Shown: positions 43,819-52,254 of the stretch, in pieces
How the letters are laid out: each line of letters begins with the position of its first letter
Position numbering within the stretch: position 1 is the stretch's first letter
DNA from: Actinocatenispora rupis
GTDB taxonomy: Bacteria > Actinomycetota > Actinomycetes > Mycobacteriales > Micromonosporaceae
Direction of reading: 5' to 3'
Assembly: GCF_016861975.1 (NCBI RefSeq)
Contig: NZ_BOMB01000012.1
Span: 62,001-126,000 of the forward strand
Length of the DNA: 64,000 nucleotides
Program-made: the position numbers and the translations under genes
Notes under the pieces: model-generated
The model's database searches: none
What the model was told of the DNA's origin: nothing
Seen by the model: the letters and a program-made list of their open reading frames with translations, nothing else

Positions 43819-44263
43819 GATCGACCTCCCGGTTGACGAGGTGCGCCTTCCCCCGCGTCCTCGCTCAGCCAAGTGGTCGGAAACATGATGACTTGTGGTG
43901 CTGCCGTTACGCCAGCGATCTCGGGATTTTGGTGGAACGGTTGTCTGACCGCGGGTGGAAATGCTAACGGAGTCGGGTTCACCAGGGCGGGCGCATCGTA
44001 ACCGGAGTGGTCAAGATGACCCGGCGACCACCCATCCCGACCGAGCCGGTGCACCGTGTCATCGGATACCCTCGACGGTGAGGGCAGGGTCGACGACCGG
44101 CCACTGTCCCGACGAACAATCAGGTTCGGTGTCGACCGGCTGACGGTCGACATCCCTCGTGCGGGCCGTCCGCGGCGCGCGCGATCCGGTCGTTCCACCC
44201 GACAAGCGATCGCCCGGCGTTCTGCGCCTGTACGGCGGTCAAGGAGTGCAAGGAGTACCACGC
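43819..44263. other. Intergenic region between divergent genes
   Basis: Holds the promoter of the DUF3145/NagZ-like unit and that of the small gene at 44264. A perfect 8-bp inverted repeat with a 7-nt loop, TGTCGACC / GGTCGACA (44130-44137 and 44145-44152), is the only clear structure and may be an operator. A possible -10 TACCCT lies near 44070. No gene is supported. Confidence 0.5.
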
Positions 44264-44587
44264 GTGGCCCAGTCAAAGACCGCACGCGCCTCGGTTCGCG
44301 CCGGCCAGGCGTCCGGTGGCGCCCTCAGCGTGCTCGGCGAGTACAAGTACCTCATCCCGCTGAACGGTGGGAAGAACGTCTACGTGCGCAACCTGCTGAC
44401 CGGCAAGACCTCGCGGGTGCGTACCGACTCGGACAAGTTCGTCGAGGAGATCAAGTCGCTGGCCGACGGCGGTCACGGCGTCAAGATCAAGGCCGAGCTG
44501 GACGTGCTGCAGACGTCCTTCCCCGACCACGGTTGGGACGTCACGACCAAGCGTCTGGTGGACGCGGGCGTGTTCGGCGAGAGCTGA
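44264..44587 (+). CDS. Small basic protein of unknown function
   Basis: A 107-residue protein I do not recognise. The first 25 residues are basic and Ala/Ser-rich (AQSKTARASVRAGQASGG); the remainder is a compact alpha/beta domain (EYKYLIPLNGGKNVYVRNL, KFVEEIKSLADGGHGVKIKA). No Cys, no membrane helix and no signal peptide. GTG 44264 has AAGGAG nine bases upstream and the gene is followed by a strong terminator, so it is a real single-gene unit. The long leader (over 150 bases) suggests regulation. Confidence 0.75.
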   Translation: MAQSKTARASVRAGQASGGALSVLGEYKYLIPLNGGKNVYVRNLLTGKTSRVRTDSDKFVEEIKSLADGGHGVKIKAELDVLQTSFPDHGWDVTTKRLVDAGVFGES

Positions 44588-44604
44588 ATCCCGGCCCGTC
44601 ACCC

Positions 44605-44635
44605 GAAGCCCCGGTGCCCTCGGCGCCGGGGCTTC
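44605..44635 (+). terminator. Terminator after small basic protein gene
   Basis: 14-bp stem GAAGCCCCGGTGCC / GGCGCCGGGGCTTC (one G-U pair) with loop CTC, 17 bases past the stop. Confidence 0.8.
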
Positions 44636-44729
44636 GTCGTGTCCGGACAACGACGGGTGGCCGGGCGACGACGGGTGGCCGAGCGACGGGTCAGACCCAC
44701 CGACAGCGTCACCGTCATCATCATCCCGG

Positions 44730-45368
44730 TCAGGCGATGAGGCGGACGCGGCCATGCGTACGGTCGTGGCGGGCGCCGACCAGCCACAGCGTGCCCGCGT
44801 CCAGGCCCTCGCGTACGGCGGGGAGGGCGCCGACGCGGGCGACGGTACCGGCGACGTGGTGGCGCATCACCCGGTCGTAGCGGTCGGTGCCGCGCTCGTG
44901 CCGGTGGTGCCCGCCGTCCACCGCCCGGTCGGCCGCGGCCACCGCCGGCCGCACCTCGTCCACCAGGTACGCCAGGTCGCCGGTCGGCGCGTCGGTGTCC
45001 ACGGCGTACCGGACGGCGGCGCAGTGTTCGTGGCCGAGCACCATGACGAGCGCGACGCCGAGGGTCGCCACGGCCAGTTCGACGGACGCGGTGGCGCCGC
45101 GGTCGAGTACGTGGCCGGCGGAGCGGACCACGCACAGGTCCCCGTACCCGGCGTCGAAGAGCGACTCGGCCGCGAGCCCGCCGTCCAGACACGTCACCAC
45201 CAGCGCGAACGGTTCCGGGGCGGGCAGGGTGCGGCGCCCGCCGGGACGGCCCCCGTCGGTACGGCCGGCGAGGAAGCGGCGGTTGCCGGCGATCAGCTTG
45301 CGCAGCGCCGCGGGCGGTGTGACGGCGCGGTCGGCGGCGACCTCGTCCGTCGGGGGGTGTGGTGGCAC
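44730..45368 (-). CDS. Beta-carbonic-anhydrase-like protein with altered active site
   Basis: A protein of about 212 residues with the beta-carbonic anhydrase fold. LRKLIAGNRRFLAGR is the usual N-terminal helix, and zinc ligands are visible as Cys in VVTCLDGGL and His/Cys in VLGHEHCAAVRYA. The catalytic CxDxR dyad is incomplete: CLDGG keeps Asp but has Gly for Arg, so hydration of CO2 is doubtful. VVRSAGHVLDRGATASVELAVATLG, in two parts, fits the family RNAGN region with Ser-Ala-Gly-His. Start is uncertain; GTG 45368 is used, and GTG 45446 or TTG 45449 upstream are possible. Confidence 0.78.
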   Translation of the reverse strand: MPPHPPTDEVAADRAVTPPAALRKLIAGNRRFLAGRTDGGRPGGRRTLPAPEPFALVVTCLDGGLAAESLFDAGYGDLCVVRSAGHVLDRGATASVELAVATLGVALVMVLGHEHCAAVRYAVDTDAPTGDLAYLVDEVRPAVAAADRAVDGGHHRHERGTDRYDRVMRHHVAGTVARVGALPAVREGLDAGTLWLVGARHDRTHGRVRLIA

Positions 45369-45502
45369 GAGTACCAGAGTGCCGACGCGGTCACGCGGCG
45401 ACCAGTCGACGGCGACGGAAGCGGCACTGATCACCGTCCCGTCCACCAATCGTGGGCGATCGGGCGGTGAATCCGGTGCGGCTGGTGGCTAGGGTGACCT
45501 TC

Positions 45503-46057
45503 GTGGATACACCCCTCCCCGATTTCGTCAACTGGCCCACGTTCCCGTTCAGCGGCGAGCTGCGGGTGCGGCCGTTGGACGCCCCTTCCCTGCCGGAGCC
45601 GCCCCGGGACGGCGAGGACATCGCCGGCTGCCGGGCCTGCCAGGCACCCGACGACGCGTACATCTGGGTGGACGACCGGTGGCGCGTCCGGGCCACCGAA
45701 CAGCCGCCCGGCCTGCCGCTCGTCCTGCTGCTCGAACCGCGGATGCACCTCGACCTGGGCGACCTGCCCAACCTGGAGGCCGCGGAGCTCGGCCTGCTCA
45801 CCGTACGGATCGAGCGGGCGATGCGCTCGGTCGACGGCGTGGCGCGCGTCCACGTGAACCGGTGGGGTGACGGAGCGGCGCACCTGCACCTGTGGTTCCT
45901 GGCCCGGCCGGCGGGCGCGCTGCAGCTGCGCGGATCGTTCCTGTCGATGTGGGACGACATCCTGCCGCCGGTGAGCACCCGGACCTGGCGCGACAACCTG
46001 TCGTTCGTGGCGGCCTACCTCGCCGACCAGGGTGGGCGGTCCATGCTGGAGTCCTGA
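45503..46057 (+). CDS. HIT-like protein of unknown function
   Basis: A 184-residue cytoplasmic protein. VHVNRWGDGAAHLHLWFLA (about 117-135) contains an HxHxW segment like that of HIT nucleotide hydrolases/transferases, though only two of the three usual histidines are in place. An N-terminal CxxC (GCRACQAP, about 41) may bind zinc as in GalT-like HIT proteins. GTG 45503 is selected because the -10-like TAGGGT (45490-45495) ends 7 bases upstream, fitting a leaderless mRNA; GTG 45494 is an alternative. It is divergent from the carbonic-anhydrase-like gene. Confidence 0.7.
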   Translation: MDTPLPDFVNWPTFPFSGELRVRPLDAPSLPEPPRDGEDIAGCRACQAPDDAYIWVDDRWRVRATEQPPGLPLVLLLEPRMHLDLGDLPNLEAAELGLLTVRIERAMRSVDGVARVHVNRWGDGAAHLHLWFLARPAGALQLRGSFLSMWDDILPPVSTRTWRDNLSFVAAYLADQGGRSMLES

Positions 46058-46079
46058 CCCTGCCCGCCATTCTATCCGG

Positions 46080-46106
46080 ACCGGGTCGGGCGAAAATCGA
46101 CCCGGT
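46080..46106 (+). terminator. Hairpin between HIT-like gene and helR
   Basis: Perfect 9-bp stem ACCGGGTCG / CGACCCGGT with loop GGCGAAAAT, 23 bases after the HIT-like stop. It may terminate that gene or attenuate the next. Confidence 0.5.
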
Positions 46107-46172
46107 GCAGGGTTTTCCGGTGGGGGCGGGTCTCTAACCTCGCTGCGGGGAACTTCGGGGCGAGGGGGACGC

Positions 46173-48329
46173 ATGGCGGACGGTGCGGCGACGGCGGCGG
46201 CGGAGGTCGCGGCCGAGCAGCGGCACGTCGACCGGGTGTACGCGCGGCTCGACGTGCTGCGCGAGGAGACCGCCGAGTCGACCCGCAACGGCTTCGCGCT
46301 GGCCCGGGTCGGCAACTTCGGCGCGCTCGTCGAGCGGGACGCGATGGTGTACCAGATGTCGCGGCGGCTGCGCGCGCTGGACGCGGAGTACGACGGGCTG
46401 GTGTTCGGAAGGCTGGACCTGGTGGCGCGCGGCGACGCGGACACCACGCTGCACATCGGCCGGCTGGGGCTGCGGGACGAGCAGTACCGGCCGCTGGTGG
46501 TGGACTGGCGGGCGCCGGCGGCCGGCGCGTTCTACCGTGCCACGCCGACCGACCCGATGGGTGTGATCCGGCGCCGGGTGATCCGGTGCGTGGGGCAGCG
46601 GGTCGCCGACGTACAGGACGATCTGCTCGACCCGGGTGCGGCGCCGGACGGCATGGCAGTGGTCGGCGAGGGCGCGCTGCTGGCGAGCATGGCGCGCGCC
46701 ACCGGCCACCGGATGCGGGACATCGTCGCCACCATCGCCCGCGAGCAGGACGAGGCGGTACGCGCGCCCGCCTCCGGCGCGGTGCTGCTCACCGGCGGCC
46801 CCGGTACGGGGAAGACGGCGGTGGCGCTGCACCGCGCCGCGTACCTGCTGTACTCGGACCGCAACCGGTACGAGTCGGGTGGGGTGCTGATCGTCGGCCC
46901 GGCGCCGGTGTTCATGCGGTACATCGAGCGGGTGCTGCCGTCGCTGGGCGAGGACACGGTGACGTTGCGGGCGCTCGGCGAGGTGCTGGACGACACGTCC
47001 ACCGACCGGCGCGACTCCCCCGCCGTCGCCGCGGTGAAGGGTTCGCTGCGGATGCGGCAGGTGCTGCGCCGCGCGGTCCGCGACGTCCCGCCGGGCGCGC
47101 CCGACCGCCTGCGCCTCGTGTACGCGGGGCTGGTGTTGACGCTCGACGCGAAGGCGCTGGCCGGGGTGCGGCGGGCGGCGCAGCGCCGGGGCACGCCGCA
47201 CAACCAGGCCCGGCGGTACGCCCGCGCCGAGCTGATCGAGGCGCTGTGGCAGCAGGCCGTCCGGCGGGCCGCGAACGAGTACGCGCTGGACCGGGAGCGG
47301 TTCGCCGACGAGGTGGGCGACCGGAGCGAGTTCCACCGGTTCGTGGCGGCGTGGTGGCCGGTGCTGGCGCCGTTCGAGGTGCTGTCGTGGCTGGGCGACG
47401 AGTCCCGGCTGCGGCGCTACGCCGGGCGGGTGCTCACCCCCGAGGAGGTACGCCTGGTCGCGGCGTCGATCGCGCCGCCCACCGCGCCTGACACGCTGTT
47501 CGACGTACCGGCGGGGGACGGGCCGACGGTGGCGGACGTGGCGCTGGCCGACGAGCTGCGGGTACTGCTCGGGCCGCCGCCGAAGCCGCCGAAGCCGGAG
47601 CCCGACGAGTACCAGATCGCCGAGCTGTCCACGTACGCGGAGCGCACGATGCCGGCGCGGGAGCGACCCGAGCGGCCCACCGACTACGACGAGTACGCGC
47701 ACGTGGTGGTGGACGAGGCGCAGGACCTGTCGCCGATGCAGTGGCGGATGGTGGGCCGGCGCGGGCGGTACGCGGGCTGGACGATCGTCGGCGACCCCGC
47801 GCAGAGCGCCTGGCCCGATCCGGACGAGGCGACCGCGGCGCGGGACGAGGCGCTGCGCGGCCGGCGTACCCGGTCGTTCGAGCTGACCACGAACTACCGG
47901 AACTCGGCGGAGATCTTCGCGCTCGCCGCCCAGGTGGTTCGCGCCGCCGAACCCGACCTGCCGCTGCCCACCGCGGTCCGGCACACCGACACGCCGCCCG
48001 CCGTCCACGCGGTCGCCGCCGCCGACCTGCCCGATACCTGCCGGACGGCGCTCGCCGAGCTGCTCGCCGCGGTACCAGGGACGGTCGGGGTGGTCGCGCC
48101 GGACGACCTGCTCGACGCCGTCCGCGGCTGGCTGCCTGCCGACGAGCGCGTCGACCTGCTCGGCCCGCTGTCCGCCAAGGGCATGGAGTACGACGGGGTG
48201 CTGGTGGTGGAGCCGGGGCGGATCCAGGCGACCGCGGCGGGCGGCGCCCGCACCCTGTACGTGGTGCTCACCCGCGCCACCCAGCGGCTCACCGTCGTGG
48301 GTACCGATCCGGCCTGGCCGGGCGCCTGA
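46173..48329 (+). CDS. helR: HelR/HelD-type RNA polymerase recycling ATPase
   Basis: A 718-residue superfamily 1 motor protein. The N-terminal about 120 residues form the coiled-coil arm seen in HelD/HelR (AAEQRHVDRVYARLDVLREE), followed by LRDEQYRPLVVDWRAPAAGAFY, a HelD-family hallmark. Walker A is GGPGTGKTAVALHRAAYLLY (about 206-225), Walker B VVVDEAQDLSPMQ (about 510-522), then GDPAQSAW, TTNYRNSAEI and the C-terminal VLTRATQRLTV. HelR proteins release stalled RNA polymerase and can give rifampicin tolerance in Streptomyces. I see no clear rifamycin-associated element upstream. Assignment between HelR and generic HelD is by family resemblance. Confidence 0.88.
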   Translation: MADGAATAAAEVAAEQRHVDRVYARLDVLREETAESTRNGFALARVGNFGALVERDAMVYQMSRRLRALDAEYDGLVFGRLDLVARGDADTTLHIGRLGLRDEQYRPLVVDWRAPAAGAFYRATPTDPMGVIRRRVIRCVGQRVADVQDDLLDPGAAPDGMAVVGEGALLASMARATGHRMRDIVATIAREQDEAVRAPASGAVLLTGGPGTGKTAVALHRAAYLLYSDRNRYESGGVLIVGPAPVFMRYIERVLPSLGEDTVTLRALGEVLDDTSTDRRDSPAVAAVKGSLRMRQVLRRAVRDVPPGAPDRLRLVYAGLVLTLDAKALAGVRRAAQRRGTPHNQARRYARAELIEALWQQAVRRAANEYALDRERFADEVGDRSEFHRFVAAWWPVLAPFEVLSWLGDESRLRRYAGRVLTPEEVRLVAASIAPPTAPDTLFDVPAGDGPTVADVALADELRVLLGPPPKPPKPEPDEYQIAELSTYAERTMPARERPERPTDYDEYAHVVVDEAQDLSPMQWRMVGRRGRYAGWTIVGDPAQSAWPDPDEATAARDEALRGRRTRSFELTTNYRNSAEIFALAAQVVRAAEPDLPLPTAVRHTDTPPAVHAVAAADLPDTCRTALAELLAAVPGTVGVVAPDDLLDAVRGWLPADERVDLLGPLSAKGMEYDGVLVVEPGRIQATAAGGARTLYVVLTRATQRLTVVGTDPAWPGA

Positions 48330-48335
48330 CACGTC

Positions 48336-48368
48336 GACGCCCGCCGGTCTGCGTGACCGGCGGGCGTC
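48336..48368. terminator. Bidirectional terminator between helR and calcium-repeat gene
   Basis: Perfect 14-bp stem GACGCCCGCCGGTC / GACCGGCGGGCGTC with loop TGCGT, 6 bases after the helR stop. Confidence 0.85.
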
Positions 48369-48396
48369 GGGTGGTGCCTGAGGTGGTGCCGATGGC

Positions 48397-48918
48397 TCAG
48401 GACGCGTACGGGTTGGCGCTGTCGTTGGTGTAGTGCACCGTGTCGACGTTGCCGTCGTTGTCGGTGTCGGTGGCGACCACGTCCACCTGACCGTCCTCGT
48501 TCTTGTCCACGGCCACCGCGTCGACGCGGCCGTCGTTGTTGGTGTCCGCCGCGTACGTGTCGATGGTGCCGTCGTGGTTCGTGTCCGCCGCGTACGCGTC
48601 CGGGGAACCGTCGTTGTTCGTGTCGGCGCTGTAGAAGTCGGCGTGCCCGTCGCCGTTGGTGTCCATCGCACCGTGGTCGGGGTTGCCGTCGCCGTTGGTG
48701 TCCCAGTCGACCTGGTCGATCTTGCCGTCGTGGTTCGAGTCGTACGCCCACGTGTCGGTGTGACCGTCGCCGTTGCTGTCCGTGTCGACCTGGTCCGCGA
48801 CGCCGTCGTGGTTCGAGTCGTAGACGTCGGCGGAGGTGCCATCCGTGTACTCGACGTGGACGTCGTTGCCGGTGGTGTCGTCGGTGCCGGTCGTGTCGCC
48901 GGTGTCGATGTCGCTCAT
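48397..48918 (-). CDS. Acidic DxNxDGxxD repeat protein (putative calcium binding)
   Basis: A 173-residue, extremely acidic protein made almost entirely of about ten 12-residue repeats, for example YDSNHDGVADQV, TDSNGDGHTDTW, WDTNGDGNPDHG, ADTNNDGSPDAY and VDKNEDGQVDVV. Each unit has the D-x-N-x-D-G-x-x-D loop of EF-hand, dockerin and thrombospondin-3 calcium sites. There is no signal peptide, membrane helix or lipobox, so it appears cytoplasmic or is exported in a non-classical way. Lysines are very few. ATG 48918 begins MSDIDTGDTTG. It is a single-gene unit. Calcium buffering is an inference from the motif. Confidence 0.82.
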   Translation of the reverse strand: MSDIDTGDTTGTDDTTGNDVHVEYTDGTSADVYDSNHDGVADQVDTDSNGDGHTDTWAYDSNHDGKIDQVDWDTNGDGNPDHGAMDTNGDGHADFYSADTNNDGSPDAYAADTNHDGTIDTYAADTNNDGRVDAVAVDKNEDGQVDVVATDTDNDGNVDTVHYTNDSANPYAS

Positions 48919-49034
48919 CGCGGGGATCCCCCAGGTAGTCGTCCGTTGCGGCCCTCTCCGGCGCCGCCGTTGGGCGTAACCCTAGGTCACGCGCTCCACC
49001 ACGGTGATCACCCATTCGTGCCAGCGCCCCGGGG

Positions 49035-49676
49035 TCACCGCACGAGGCCGAGTTCCCGGGCCAGAACGGCCGCCTGCGTACGGTTCCGCAGGTCCAGTTT
49101 GGCCAGTACCCGGCTGACGTGGGTCTTGGTGGTCGGTTCCGCCATGCCGAGGTGCGCGGCGATCTCGGCGTTGGACTCGCCGCGACCGAGGCACGCCAGT
49201 ACCTCCCGTTCCCGCGGGGTGAGCTGGGCGAGGGCGGGCGGCTCGGCAGGGGCCGGGCGCTGCGCGGCGAACGCGGCGATCAGCCGGCGCGTCACGGCCG
49301 GCGCGACCAACCCGTCCCCCGCCGCCACCAGCCGTACGGCGTCGACCAGGCGCTCCGCGTCGGTGTTCTTCAGCAGGAACCCCGCGGCACCGGCGCGCAG
49401 CGCACCGAACACGTACTCGTCGAGGTCGAACGTGGTGAGCACGAGGACGTCGGTGACCTGCTCGGCGCTCAGCGTGCGGGTGGCGGCGATGCCGTCGACG
49501 CCGGGCATCCGGATGTCCATCAGCGTCACGTCGGGGCGCAGCTCGCGGGCCAGGCGTACGGCGGCGGCGCCGTCCGCGGCCTCGCCCACCACGGTCAGGT
49601 CGGGTTCGGCGGACAGGATCATCACCAGGCCGGCGCGTACGGCGGGCTGGTCCTCGGCGACGAAGACGCGGATCAC
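49035..49676 (-). CDS. NarL/LuxR-family response regulator
   Basis: A 213-residue regulator. The receiver has FVAEDQPAVRAGL (acidic pocket about 7-8), phosphoacceptor Asp in TLMDIRMPGVDG (about 53) and Lys in GFLLKNTDAE (about 103). The C-terminal LuxR helix-turn-helix is LTPREREVLACLGRGESN with NAEIAAHLGMAEPTTKTHVS. GTG 49676 directly follows the kinase stop (TGA GTG). Target genes are unknown; in actinomycetes such pairs often sense antibiotics or envelope stress. Confidence 0.94.
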   Translation of the reverse strand: MIRVFVAEDQPAVRAGLVMILSAEPDLTVVGEAADGAAAVRLARELRPDVTLMDIRMPGVDGIAATRTLSAEQVTDVLVLTTFDLDEYVFGALRAGAAGFLLKNTDAERLVDAVRLVAAGDGLVAPAVTRRLIAAFAAQRPAPAEPPALAQLTPREREVLACLGRGESNAEIAAHLGMAEPTTKTHVSRVLAKLDLRNRTQAAVLARELGLVR

Positions 49677-50870
49677 TCAGCTCTCCTTCCGGGGGGTGAG
49701 GGGCAGGCACGCGCGGACCACCCAGTGCCCGTCCTCCGGGCCGGCGGTGAGCGTGCCGCCCAGCAACGTCGCCCGCTCCCGCATACCGACCAGGCCGGCC
49801 CCGGCCCCCGGTACCGCGTCGATGGCGTCCCGGAGCGGGGTGCTGACCAACACCGACAACGCCTCCGCGGTACGCGTCAGGCGCACCTCGGCGGGTCCGG
49901 GGCGGGCGTGCTTCAGCGCGTTCGTCAGCGACTCCTGCACGATCCGGTACCCGGCCAGCTCGACCGACGCGGGCAGCGGCCCGCCCACCTCGTACGGGTG
50001 GAGGTCGACGCGCAGGCCGTCCCGCCGCGCCGCGTCCACCAGCGCCGGTACGCCGGCCATGCCGGGGCTCGCCACCGGTTCCTCCGCCGCGTCGGTGTCC
50101 CGCAACAGGCCGATCATCGCGCGCATCTCGGCCAGGCCCTGCACGCTGTTCTCCCGGATCACGCCCATCGTCTCAGCCATGAGTTCCGGCGAGTCGGTCG
50201 CCACCCGCAGCGCGGCGGTGGACTGGATCGCGATCGCGGACAGGTGGTTGGCGACCAGGTCGTGCAGCTCGCGCGCCATCCGGGCACGTTCCGCGGCGAC
50301 CGCGGCACGGTGGTCCAGCTCGGCCAGCCGCGCCACCTGGCGGGCATGCTCGCGGTGCTCGGCGGCGCGGTCCCGGTGGTGCCGCACCACCTCGCCCGTC
50401 GACGCCGGGACCACCGTGGTCAACGCCGCCAGCCCACCGAGTACGACGGAGCCCTGGATGACCAGCCGCCACGACTGGTCCTGGAGCACGATCAGCATCG
50501 CCACCACGGTCGCCACCGTCAGCAGGACGCTGCCGCGCAGCAGCCACGTCGCGACGCGGCGCGGCCCGTACAGGCAGGCGGCGTAGAGCAGGTCGGTGAA
50601 CACCAGCCAGGTGCCGATCGACCCGCCGAGCAGCGCGTCCGCGGTCACCGCGGCCACCCCGACGCACAGCGCCAGCAGCGGCGCCGTACCCCGCAGCAGG
50701 TCCGCCCCCACCGCCACCGCCAGCGGCACCAGCAACAGCGCCGGATGCCCGATCCGCGAGTCGTACAGGCCGACGGCGAACAGCAGGACGCCCGCCGCAC
50801 ACAACCCCGCGGCGCAGAGCACGTCCCGGCGCGGCGGCCTGCGCCGCGGCCACCACGCGGCCGACGTCAT
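49677..50870 (-). CDS. NarL-type sensor histidine kinase
   Basis: A 397-residue HisKA_3 kinase. The N-terminal half has about six membrane segments (residues 15-160), with little outside the membrane, so the signal is likely within or at the bilayer. Dimerisation/phosphoacceptor box is MARELHDLVANHLSAIAIQ (His about 205). The ATPase has ESLTNALKHA (about 312) and GLVGMRERATLLGG, while the DxGxG box is weak (VPGAGAGLVGM). ATG 50870 is the first gene of the pair; a divergent membrane-protein gene starts 60 bases away. Confidence 0.9.
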   Translation of the reverse strand: MTSAAWWPRRRPPRRDVLCAAGLCAAGVLLFAVGLYDSRIGHPALLLVPLAVAVGADLLRGTAPLLALCVGVAAVTADALLGGSIGTWLVFTDLLYAACLYGPRRVATWLLRGSVLLTVATVVAMLIVLQDQSWRLVIQGSVVLGGLAALTTVVPASTGEVVRHHRDRAAEHREHARQVARLAELDHRAAVAAERARMARELHDLVANHLSAIAIQSTAALRVATDSPELMAETMGVIRENSVQGLAEMRAMIGLLRDTDAAEEPVASPGMAGVPALVDAARRDGLRVDLHPYEVGGPLPASVELAGYRIVQESLTNALKHARPGPAEVRLTRTAEALSVLVSTPLRDAIDAVPGAGAGLVGMRERATLLGGTLTAGPEDGHWVVRACLPLTPRKES

Positions 50871-50930
50871 GCGCACATCACAACATCCACCGACCGCGCG
50901 CGGGCGGCCGGTTCGTACATCGAACGGATC

Positions 50931-51533
50931 ATGCCGGTCTCGTCGGTGGCGACGACGCGCCCGCCGCGCCCGGACGGCAGGCTGGAGGACGTGCTCGTCA
51001 CCGTGATCATCGCCTGCGAGATCGGCTTCTGGGTACTCGTCGGAGCCGGCCTCGCCGTCCGCTACCTGCTCCGCCGACGCCGCCTCAGTACGGTGCTGCT
51101 CGCGTGCGTACCGCTGGTGGACCTGGTGCTCCTGCTGACCACGGCGGTCGACCTGGTCGGGCGGCACGCGGTCGCCGGCGCCGGACACGGGCTCGCCGCG
51201 GTGTACCTGGGGTTCACCGTCGCGTTCGGGCACTCGATGATCCGCTGGGCCGACCAGCGCTTCGCCCACCGGTTCGCCGGCGGACCCGCACCCGTGAAAC
51301 CACCCAAGTCCGGACCCCGCCGCGCCGCGTACGAGTGGCGCGAGTGGGGCAAGGCCGTACTCGCCAGCGCCATCGCCTCGGTACTCCTGCTGGGACTGGC
51401 CGCCGTGATCGGACACCGCGGCGACGCGCTGCTCACCTGGCTGCCACGCCTGGGCGTACTGCTCGCGATCTGGTTCATCTGGCCGGTCACCAGCAGCCTC
51501 GGCGCCCTCCGCCGCGAGCGCCCGCGCTCCTGA
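50931..51533 (+). CDS. Four-helix membrane protein of unknown function
   Basis: A 200-residue integral membrane protein. Hydrophobic segments are at about 20-45, 55-75, 84-100 and 140-185 (the last perhaps two helices). A conserved-looking stretch IRWADQRFAHRF with the following WREWGKAVLAS is similar to small actinomycete membrane proteins often annotated as 2TM-domain or hypothetical. It is divergent from the NarL-type kinase, with 60 bases between, and could be a target of that system. ATG 50931 is used; no strong ribosome-binding site. Confidence 0.75.
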   Translation: MPVSSVATTRPPRPDGRLEDVLVTVIIACEIGFWVLVGAGLAVRYLLRRRRLSTVLLACVPLVDLVLLLTTAVDLVGRHAVAGAGHGLAAVYLGFTVAFGHSMIRWADQRFAHRFAGGPAPVKPPKSGPRRAAYEWREWGKAVLASAIASVLLLGLAAVIGHRGDALLTWLPRLGVLLAIWFIWPVTSSLGALRRERPRS

Positions 51534-52254
51534 ACCGCCTGCGTTGTCGAGGCGCTGGCGATCCCGCGTCGCCCGCGGCTCTGTCGCTCGCGTTGCCGAG
51601 CCGCGGACGTACCCGCGTCGCGTGTTCCCGCCTGCGTTGTTGAGCTGCTGGCGATGATCCCGCGTCGCGGGCGGCCTTGGCGTCGCTCGCGTTGCTGAAC
51701 CGCGGGCGTACTCGCGTCGCGTGTTCCCGCCTGCGTTGTTGAGCTGCTGGCGATCCCCCGTCGCCGGAGTCCTGGCGTCGCTCGCGTTGCTGAACTGCCG
51801 GCCGCGGGCGTTGCTGACCCTTGCGATGCGGGGGCTTCCCGCGGCGGGCGCCCACGCCCCGCGTCGCTGAGCCGCGCGTCCCGTCGCGCGCCTCAGGCGT
51901 TGCTGCGTCGCGGACGTTGCTTAGCCACGGACGTTGCCGAGCCAGGTGCAGTGCTGAACCGCGGGCCGCGGGCGTTGCTGCGGCGCGGGTTTCCCTTGCC
52001 ACGGGCGTCTGAGCCAGGTGCGGTGCTGAGCCGGCTGGCGTTGCTGGGGCGTACCGGGGCGGTCGAGGTGGTGCGGCGAGCGGGATGGCCGGGGCGGGCG
52101 GAACGTGAAGGAAACTTAGGTCGCGATGCGTGTTTGTCTGAACTTTCCTCCCATAGCGTCTTGATTGTGGTATCGATCACCTGCAAGGGTCGTATCCACA
52201 AAGGACGGTGCGACGGGCCGAGCCCACCCGTCGCGGGAGGAAAGGACGCCATCC
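51534..52254. repeat. Non-coding tandem repeat region
   Basis: About 720 bases without a supported gene. Copies of a unit beginning CCTGCGTTGT start at 51538, 51631 and 51730 (spacing 93 and 99 bases), each with GCTGGCGAT, CCCGCGTCG and GCTCGCGTTGCTGAAC-like segments. The pattern decays to about 52060 as shorter repeats of CGTTGCTGA and CCGCGGGCG. From about 52100 the sequence becomes less GC-rich and holds the promoter of the SGNH hydrolase. No CRISPR-type regular spacers are present. Confidence 0.8.

Noticed and set aside
46058-46172. Rifamycin-associated element upstream of helR
   Set aside because: I looked for the GGGGCTTGC-type inverted element known upstream of rifamycin-response genes and did not find it; only an unrelated hairpin is present.
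46134-48842. A 902-codon minus-strand open frame opposite helR and the calcium-repeat gene
   Set aside because: It is out of frame with the calcium-repeat gene, its start is a run of Thr/Arg produced by the GAC/AAC repeat read in another frame, and the rest is the antisense of a clear HelR.
48430-48880. Regular repeats as a CRISPR or minisatellite
   Set aside because: The period is exactly 36 bases, in frame, and encodes calcium-loop repeats in a gene with a proper start and terminator.
51487-52002. A 171-codon minus-strand frame containing 33-residue repeats
   Set aside because: No ribosome-binding site, no family, extreme Arg/Ala/Gln composition; the frame is open because the repeat units are multiples of three and GC-rich.
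51538-52060. Possible CRISPR array
   Set aside because: Units are 93-99 bases and degenerate, without identical short repeats alternating with unique spacers, and there are no cas genes.
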